Positions 33,659-38,714 of a DNA stretch of 38,714 nt are shown piece after piece. Where the stretch lies: positions 1 to 38,714 of the forward strand of contig JAFYEU010000063.1 of NCBI GenBank assembly GCA_017544105.1. Direction: 5' to 3'. A program made the translations under genes and the position numbers. The DNA comes from Bacteroidales bacterium (GTDB lineage Bacteria; Bacteroidota; Bacteroidia; Bacteroidales; WCHB1-69). Numbering within the stretch: position 1 is the stretch's first letter; each line of letters starts with the position of its first letter. The notes under the pieces were generated by a model, which was given only the letters and a program-made list of their open reading frames with translations, did no database searches and was not told where the DNA came from.

Positions 33659-34066
33659 ATGAAAAGAATACTCCTTTTATTATGTATACTTTCCCTATCC
33701 ATGGGCCTTGTATTTGCTCAGAGCACCTCAAAGAAGGAAAGCAAGAAAAATCTGACCATCAAGGAATGGAATCGCGGCAATGCCGGCAAGGGCACCCGAT
33801 ATCTGGACCATGTCACCAAATATGACGCTCATGGCCGCAAGGTGGAAGAGATAGAATACAACTCCTCCGGCCATCAAACCAACCGTTGCACCTATACCTA
33901 CAACGAAAACGGAAAGGTGAAGCAGGAAGTGGTGTATGACGAGCGGAACAAACCAGTCCGCATCCGCAAGTTCGAATACAACAGCGATGGCACCAAACAC
34001 AAACAGTACAACTACTCTCCCGACGGCAAACTGATATCCGTCAAGGAGTTTGAATACATCCGTTAA
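33659..34066 (+). CDS. Small secreted YD/MORN-like repeat protein
   Basis: The 135-residue protein has a signal peptide (MKRILLLLCILSLSMGLVFA, Q). It then has about four beta-hairpin repeats of the form YDxxGRKVExxxYN, each ~22 residues: KYDAHGRKVEEIEYN, TYNENGKVKQEVVYD, EYNSDGTKHKQYNYS and SPDGKLISVKEFEY. The pattern resembles RHS/YD or MORN-type repeats. I chose the ATG at 33659 because it gives the signal peptide at the N-terminus; a start at 33632 adds nine residues. It is 13 bases before the VTC gene and may belong to that operon. Confidence 0.7.
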   Translation: MKRILLLLCILSLSMGLVFAQSTSKKESKKNLTIKEWNRGNAGKGTRYLDHVTKYDAHGRKVEEIEYNSSGHQTNRCTYTYNENGKVKQEVVYDERNKPVRIRKFEYNSDGTKHKQYNYSPDGKLISVKEFEYIR

Positions 34067-34079
34067 ATAATGCCATAGC

Positions 34080-34901
34080 ATGATGGGTGGACAATATCAG
34101 GACAACGATCATTTTGCCTTCATCGGCGAGGTGCTGGCGCAGATGCAGCCCATCACCCTGGAGGAGATGAACGCTGTCAAGCTGATGAACCGCACAGACA
34201 CCAAGTATCTCACCAACAGACAAACACTTCAAGAGATGGCCCAATATTGGGAGCCGTTGTTTTACGTGCAGGATATCGATGGGCTGCGGCGGGCACGCTA
34301 CACCACCCTCTACTTCGACACCCCGGACGCCCTCACCTACACCATCCACCACAACCAGCACCTGCGGCGCCAGAAGATACGCCAGCGTCACTACCTGGAC
34401 ACGGGGACCCGCTATCTGGAGGTCAAGAACAAGATCAATACCGGACGCACCAAGAAAAAGCGTATCGAGATCCCAGAAAGCGCCTGGGGCAACCTATACA
34501 GTCAGCCCGAGATGGCGGCTTTTCTCCGCGAGAAGGTATGGGTCACCGACCAGCCCCTCACACCGCGCCTGCAAAACTACTTCCAGCGCGTCACCCTCGT
34601 CAACAAGGCCCGCACAGAACGCATCACCATCGACAGCGGCATCCGCTTCCACAACCACCAGACACAGGGCAACGCGGATGTCTCCGACCTCGTCATCGTG
34701 GAGGTGAAACAGGATGGCAACAAGCCCTCAGACTTCAAAAGACTGCTGTTGGAGGCCCGCGTGCCCCAGCGAGGACTGAGCAAGTACTGCCTCGGCATGC
34801 TCCTCACCGACGATCAGATCAAATACAACCGATTCAAAGACAAGGTGCGCTATGTCAGCAAACTCATCGGGCAACCACTTTCCATACGTAGTGAAAAATA
34901 A
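34080..34901 (+). CDS. VTC-domain polyphosphate polymerase
   Basis: The 273-residue protein matches the VTC catalytic domain, a triphosphate-tunnel fold that makes polyphosphate from ATP in yeast VTC4. Residues in line with the VTC4 tunnel are visible: Lys42 (NRTDTKY), the RRQKIRQRHY basic cluster (96-105), EVKNK (114-118), Arg181 (RITID), Glu208 (VIVEVK) and Lys235 (GLSKY). The protein has no membrane segment, so it should be cytoplasmic and rely on DUF4956 next door for the membrane step. VTC beside DUF4956 is a recurring bacterial neighbourhood. Confidence 0.9.
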   Translation: MMGGQYQDNDHFAFIGEVLAQMQPITLEEMNAVKLMNRTDTKYLTNRQTLQEMAQYWEPLFYVQDIDGLRRARYTTLYFDTPDALTYTIHHNQHLRRQKIRQRHYLDTGTRYLEVKNKINTGRTKKKRIEIPESAWGNLYSQPEMAAFLREKVWVTDQPLTPRLQNYFQRVTLVNKARTERITIDSGIRFHNHQTQGNADVSDLVIVEVKQDGNKPSDFKRLLLEARVPQRGLSKYCLGMLLTDDQIKYNRFKDKVRYVSKLIGQPLSIRSEK

Positions 34902-34927
34902 TTCCGAAACCTATAAATCAACATCTT

Positions 34928-35665
34928 ATGTTTCAAGCTGATTTTCCTGAATATGATCCCGAGATAGCCCGACAGTTCGGTGTGACCGAAATGGACGGCA
35001 GCCAATTTTTCGGTATTCCCTGGTTTGACGGCCCCTCCTTATGGCAACTGCTCTTCCGCTTCGCCATCAACCTCATCATCTGTTGGGTCATCATTGGTCT
35101 CTTCTATTATCGGAGAAGCCATCGCAAAGACTACTACTTCACCTTCATGCTCTTCAGTATCACGATCTTCTTCATGATCTTCCTGATGGACAATGTGAAG
35201 GTGCAGATAGGCTTTGCCTTGGGCCTCTTCGCCATCTTCGGCATGATCCGATACCGAACCGAAACGATTCCCATCCGGGAGATGACCTACCTGTTCGTCA
35301 CCATCGGACTCTCCGTCATCAACGGCCTCGCCATGACCACCAGCTATGCAGAACTCTTCTTCACCAACATCTTTGTGCTCCTGGCCGTTTGGTTTTTCGA
35401 GTTTATCCAAGGCCGCAAACAACGGGTGGAAGCCAAAATCATCCTCTACGAAAAGATTGACCTTATCAAGGTAGGCCGCGAAGAGGAGCTGAAGGCAGAC
35501 CTGGTGGAACGCACCGGCCTCGACATCGTCAACGTGGAAGTGGGACACATCAATTTTCTCAAGGACACCGCCTACCTAAAGGTCTATTACCACCCCAACT
35601 CTTCCGTGCCCAATACCATTAACAATCTTACCAAAGTGAAATCTGACAAATATTTTAACGCATGA
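34928..35665 (+). CDS. DUF4956 membrane protein
   Basis: The 245-residue protein has five predicted membrane segments (~40-62, 70-88, 92-106, 120-136, 141-160), including the DUF4956 signature VQIGFALGLFAIFGMIRYRT followed by ETIPIREMTYLFV. A soluble C-terminal domain of ~75 residues follows (VEAKIILYEKIDLIKVGREE ...). Its gene lies 26 bases after the VTC gene and overlaps DUF2490 by 4 bases. The family is uncharacterised to my knowledge; I infer a role in moving or anchoring the VTC product. Confidence 0.88.
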   Translation: MFQADFPEYDPEIARQFGVTEMDGSQFFGIPWFDGPSLWQLLFRFAINLIICWVIIGLFYYRRSHRKDYYFTFMLFSITIFFMIFLMDNVKVQIGFALGLFAIFGMIRYRTETIPIREMTYLFVTIGLSVINGLAMTTSYAELFFTNIFVLLAVWFFEFIQGRKQRVEAKIILYEKIDLIKVGREEELKADLVERTGLDIVNVEVGHINFLKDTAYLKVYYHPNSSVPNTINNLTKVKSDKYFNA

Positions 35666-36339
35666 GGTTAAAAAAGTTTTTCCTTTCACTTGGTTGCATA
35701 ATCCTTTTCATCGCAGGTGCAGAGGCTCAATCCTTCGAAACCGGGGGGATTGTCGGCATGGAATATGATCTGAAAATCCTCAAGGGCTGGCATTTTAATG
35801 CCGGGACTCAAGTACGTTTCAACCATAACTTCACCCACTACGATCGATGGAAGGTCACTGCAGGCACCGACTATACCTTCTGGCAAAAGCGCATCAAGAT
35901 CGGAGCTGCCTACAGTTTGTTGAACTATCAAGATGATGAAGGCTTTTTCGACTGGCGACATCGCATCACGGGGTCTCTCACCCTCAGTCAGAAGTTCGGC
36001 ATCGCCAAGCTCAGCTACCGGGCAGCCTTCCAGAGCACCTTCCGTGACGAATCCCGGGGCGACTACAAATTCAACCCCAAGACCTACATGCGCAATCGTC
36101 TGCAATGCACCTTCAGCATCCCTGGAAAGCCTGTCAAACTATACGTCTCCGAGGAGTTCTGGTGGCGCTTGTATCACCCTGGGAAGAACATTATCGATGA
36201 GCTGCGCACCACCGCTGGTGTGAAATATGAAGTCCGGAAGCACCACACCCTCGACTTCTTCCTCCGCCTCTCCGATGAGGTACAGGTCAAGAATCCCGAG
36301 CACAAACTGATGATTGGATTTACCTATTCTATTGATTGA
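35662..36339 (+). CDS. DUF2490-family outer-membrane protein
   Basis: The 225-residue protein has a signal peptide (~1-22, ending GAEA, QS) and a repetitive aromatic beta-strand pattern matching the DUF2490 family: GIVGMEYDLKILKGWHFNAG, FNHNFTHYDRWKVTAGTDYT and HKLMIGFTYSID. This is a probable outer-membrane barrel. Its ATG overlaps the DUF4956 stop (ATGA), so the two are translationally coupled. The tight link to VTC/DUF4956 suggests a shared pathway. Confidence 0.85.
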   Translation: MRLKKFFLSLGCIILFIAGAEAQSFETGGIVGMEYDLKILKGWHFNAGTQVRFNHNFTHYDRWKVTAGTDYTFWQKRIKIGAAYSLLNYQDDEGFFDWRHRITGSLTLSQKFGIAKLSYRAAFQSTFRDESRGDYKFNPKTYMRNRLQCTFSIPGKPVKLYVSEEFWWRLYHPGKNIIDELRTTAGVKYEVRKHHTLDFFLRLSDEVQVKNPEHKLMIGFTYSID

Positions 36340-36375
36340 CATTGAAATAACGACAGAAACCAATTACACCACCTT

Positions 36376-36403
36376 GTAAAGACGTTCCATGGAACGTCTC
36401 TAC
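36376..36403. repeat. REP-like palindrome before mscS
   Basis: A perfect 20-bp palindrome AGACGTTCCATGGAACGTCT (36380-36399) sits inside a 28-bp palindrome (36376-36403) with one mismatched pair. It spans the spot where an upstream in-frame ATG (36389) would start mscS. Similar AGACGTTnnATnnAACGTCT palindromes occur as dispersed repeats in Bacteroidota and cyanobacteria as I remember them. Confidence 0.8.
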
Positions 36404-36418
36404 GAAACAACGAGATAT

Positions 36419-37240
36419 ATGGATCAAATAATTGCTGCCGCCAAGAAATTCCTTACGGATGTGTTGTTCAACAACATCCCCAAACTGATTGTTGCCCTCA
36501 TTGTTCTGTATGTCGGCCTGAAACTGATCAAGCTGCTCGACCGGGTCATGAAGAAGATCTACGAGAAACACAAGGTAGATGTCTCCTTGCAGCAGTTCCT
36601 CCATTCGTTGATTGACATCACCCTCAAGATATTGCTTATCCTGACGGTGATGAACATGATCGGCATCCAGATGACCTCCTTCGTGGCCATTATCGGTGCA
36701 GCAGGCTTAGCCGTCGGCATGGCTTTGCAAGGCACCTTACAGAATTTTGCAGGAGGTGTCATCATCTTATTACTCAGACCTTTCAAGGTGGGTGATTACA
36801 TTGAGCAAGGTTCCTACGCAGGTACTGTGAAGAGCATCCAGATTTTCAACACCACCATCGTCACTTACGACAACCTGACCATTGTGGTTCCAAATACGGA
36901 GTTGGCCACCAAGTCGCTCACCAACTACACCGCCCTCCCCTTGCGTCGCGTCAAGATTAACGTGGGCATCCGCTACGGAGAGTCTGTGGAGAAAGCCAAA
37001 GGAGTGGTGATGCAGGTCATCAACAACAATCCGCACGTCGCCAACGACCAGAAAGCGCCTGCCGTATATGTGAACGCCCTCGGTGAGAGCGCAGTCGAGT
37101 TGGTCGTCTTTGCCTGGGCCACCCAAGAGAACTACTGGAACGCCCTCTTCTCCCTCAACCAGGAAATCTACGAAGCCTTCCAAGCCAACGGCATCGAGAT
37201 TCCGTTCAACCAGATGGATGTGCATATTAGCCATGAATGA
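36419..37240 (+). CDS. mscS: Small-conductance mechanosensitive channel, MscS family
   Basis: MscS relieves turgor on osmotic downshock. The 273-residue protein has three membrane segments (~18-38, ~57-77, ~82-105), the pore-lining helix GAAGLAVGMALQGTLQNFAG, FKVGDYIEQGSYAGTVKSIQ of the beta domain and a C-terminal alpha/beta domain. Length matches E. coli MscS. I chose the ATG at 36419 because the upstream ATG at 36389 lies within a palindrome. Confidence 0.94.
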   Translation: MDQIIAAAKKFLTDVLFNNIPKLIVALIVLYVGLKLIKLLDRVMKKIYEKHKVDVSLQQFLHSLIDITLKILLILTVMNMIGIQMTSFVAIIGAAGLAVGMALQGTLQNFAGGVIILLLRPFKVGDYIEQGSYAGTVKSIQIFNTTIVTYDNLTIVVPNTELATKSLTNYTALPLRRVKINVGIRYGESVEKAKGVVMQVINNNPHVANDQKAPAVYVNALGESAVELVVFAWATQENYWNALFSLNQEIYEAFQANGIEIPFNQMDVHISHE

Positions 37241-37257
37241 GGCGCGAACCGTTCCAT

Positions 37258-37320
37258 TGAATTAAGAAGTTAAGAAACTAAGAAATTAAGTGAAATAGCA
37301 CTACTGATAACTGACAACTA
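37258..37320. repeat. Short-word intergenic island I
   Basis: It contains TAAGAAACTAAGAA (37271-37284, also in islands H and D) and ACTGATAACTGACAACT (37303-37319, also 25325-25341 and minus 22366-22350). The second word ends 3 bases before the ATG of the next gene, so the repeat forms its ribosome-binding region. Confidence 0.8.
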
Positions 37321-37322
37321 TT

Positions 37323-38714
37323 ATGGCCAGATCTTACATCAAAATCACGATCTTTTTTATCGCATTATGCCTCCTGACCATTTCTGGCGTGAAGGGACAG
37401 CAAAAACAATCTACGACTATGCAGTGCACAGCGCCGGCCTACCTGAAGGCGGGTGACAAGGTGGCGCTCATCACCCCCTCCTACTTCGGTTCGGAAGAGA
37501 GCGTACGCAAGGCAGCCAAAGTACTTCGCGGATGGGGTTTCAAGCCGGTCATCGGGCCCAATGTCGGCCGTAAACACTTAAGCAAATACGCCGGCACTGC
37601 CGAGGAGCGTCTTGCCGACCTCCACTGGGCGCTTCTGAACCCCGACATCAAGGCTATTGTCTGTATGCGCGGTGGCTACGGAGCCTTGCATTTGGTGGAA
37701 GGAATACCCATGTCGGAGATGACGGCCCATCCCAAATGGATCATTGGCTACAGTGACATCACCACGTTGCTCTGCATGGAGAATTGCGCGGGTGTGATGG
37801 GCATCCACGGTGTGATGGGCTGCAACATGGCAGGTCGTGGCGGTGCGGACCTCTCCTGCTCGCTGGTGCGGGATTTGCTCAAGGGCCAAGTGCCACGCTA
37901 TGAGTTGCCCGCCAACGCATGGAACATCCCCGGTCGCGCCACCGGCACCCTCGTGGGCGGCAACCTTGCCACCTTCGCCCCGCTGCTTGGCACACAAGCC
38001 GACGCCCTCGGCAATGCCGACATCATCCTCTTCGTGGAAGAGGTGGAGGAGTCGCACCACAACATCGACAGACTTTTCAACATATTGAAAATGAATGGTG
38101 TGCTTGCCCGCTGCAAAGGTATTATCTTAGGCGGATTCACCGACTGCACCAACGATGTCGGCTATGAAAGCGCGGAGACGATGCTCCGCCAATATATTGA
38201 GCCCTATCATATCCCCCTGCTCTGCTGTTTCCCCGCCGGTCATGAGAAGGTGAACCTGCCACTCATCATGGGCGCACCTGTAACCCTTGACGTGCGGGCC
38301 GACGGCGCCACCCTCTCCTTTGGCATTCCCGGTACGCCGAAGGCGGTGCGTACCGAAGGACTCTTCATACCAGAGAACAGACCCGAAAATAATAGCAACG
38401 ACTTTGTGAACATCACAGACGTGGTGCCGGACGCCATCTTGGAGATCCGCTACTTCGGCACCTACAACTTCGTTGGCCGACGCATTGACGGCTACCAGCA
38501 GCCCACCGCCCTGATGACGAGACGCGCCGCCGACAGTCTCAAGGCCGTCAGCGACGACGTAATGCGCATGGGCTACCGGCTGAAGATCTATGATGCCTAC
38601 CGTCCCCAGATGGCCGTGGACAACTTCGTGCGCTGGGCCGAGGACATCCCCGACACGATGATGCGGCAGTATTTCTATCCCGAAGTGGACAAGAGCCTCT
38701 TGTTCGTGCAGGAC
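37323..38714 (+). CDS. L,D-carboxypeptidase fused to VanX-like D-Ala-D-Ala dipeptidase (partial)
   Basis: The frame is open from the ATG at 37323 to the window end (464 residues, no stop). After a signal peptide (~1-25), residues ~38-340 are an S66 peptidase: Ser144 (IIGYSDIT), Glu239 (LFVEEVEE) and His307 (FPAGHEKVN) form the expected triad with the usual spacing, as in LdcA, which trims murein tetrapeptides. From ~360 a second domain begins, like M15D dipeptidases (ILEIRYFGTYNFVGRRIDGY and IYDAYRP with Arg427). Its zinc-ligand half lies beyond the window. The protein is probably periplasmic and acts on peptidoglycan peptides. Confidence 0.9.
   Translation, partial: MARSYIKITIFFIALCLLTISGVKGQQKQSTTMQCTAPAYLKAGDKVALITPSYFGSEESVRKAAKVLRGWGFKPVIGPNVGRKHLSKYAGTAEERLADLHWALLNPDIKAIVCMRGGYGALHLVEGIPMSEMTAHPKWIIGYSDITTLLCMENCAGVMGIHGVMGCNMAGRGGADLSCSLVRDLLKGQVPRYELPANAWNIPGRATGTLVGGNLATFAPLLGTQADALGNADIILFVEEVEESHHNIDRLFNILKMNGVLARCKGIILGGFTDCTNDVGYESAETMLRQYIEPYHIPLLCCFPAGHEKVNLPLIMGAPVTLDVRADGATLSFGIPGTPKAVRTEGLFIPENRPENNSNDFVNITDVVPDAILEIRYFGTYNFVGRRIDGYQQPTALMTRRAADSLKAVSDDVMRMGYRLKIYDAYRPQMAVDNFVRWAEDIPDTMMRQYFYPEVDKSLLFVQD

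Overview
The window comes from a chromosome of the phylum Bacteroidota, most likely an uncultured Bacteroidales species. The evidence is the recurring promoter box TAnnTTTG, two kinds of type IX secretion (T9SS) C-terminal signals, a C10 (streptopain-type) peptidase, a TonB receptor/DUF4249 lipoprotein pair, an IgGFc-binding-type surface protein and a FISUMP protein. No rRNA, tRNA, CRISPR array, prophage or classical insertion sequence was recognised.

Layout. (1) 1-178: edge of an unknown minus-strand gene. (2) 367-6040, minus: eleven ribosomal protein genes from rplV to rpsE. The block has its own promoter and terminator and lacks the usual neighbours on both sides (rpsJ to rpsS upstream; rpmD, rplO and secY downstream). 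(3) 6343-11525, minus: dut, a TPR protein, hpt, adk, dxr and rsgA, a housekeeping run with very tight or overlapping junctions. (4) 11610-19381, minus: a frameshifted FISUMP gene, an ECF sigma/membrane partner pair, an outer-membrane barrel, an epimerase with a C-terminal zinc finger, and a TonB receptor with a DUF4249 lipoprotein. (5) 19802-25225, plus: a helix-hairpin-helix protein, a DUF559 endonuclease enclosed by inverted hairpin repeats, a PHP/DRTGG/GHKL-ATPase trio that in other anaerobes accompanies [FeFe]-hydrogenase genes, panC and wecB. (6) 25343-29932, minus: two T9SS surface proteins, with a sharp base-composition step inside the first. (7) 30213-38714, plus: a secreted C10 protease, a ProX-type deacylase, a lipoprotein, a small secreted repeat protein, a VTC polyphosphate polymerase with DUF4956 and DUF2490 partners, MscS, and an L,D-carboxypeptidase joined to a VanX-like dipeptidase that runs off the end.

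The most unusual structures are: (a) nine intergenic islands built from a shared vocabulary of short words, with exact 13-17-mers recurring kilobases apart on both strands; (b) the DUF559 gene between inverted hairpin repeats, which looks like a small mobile or homing-like unit; (c) the split ribosomal cluster; (d) the contiguous VTC-DUF4956-DUF2490 set, which could form a cytoplasm-to-outer-membrane route for an anionic polymer; and (e) the carboxypeptidase-dipeptidase fusion. Functions are assigned from motifs read by eye; no database search was run.
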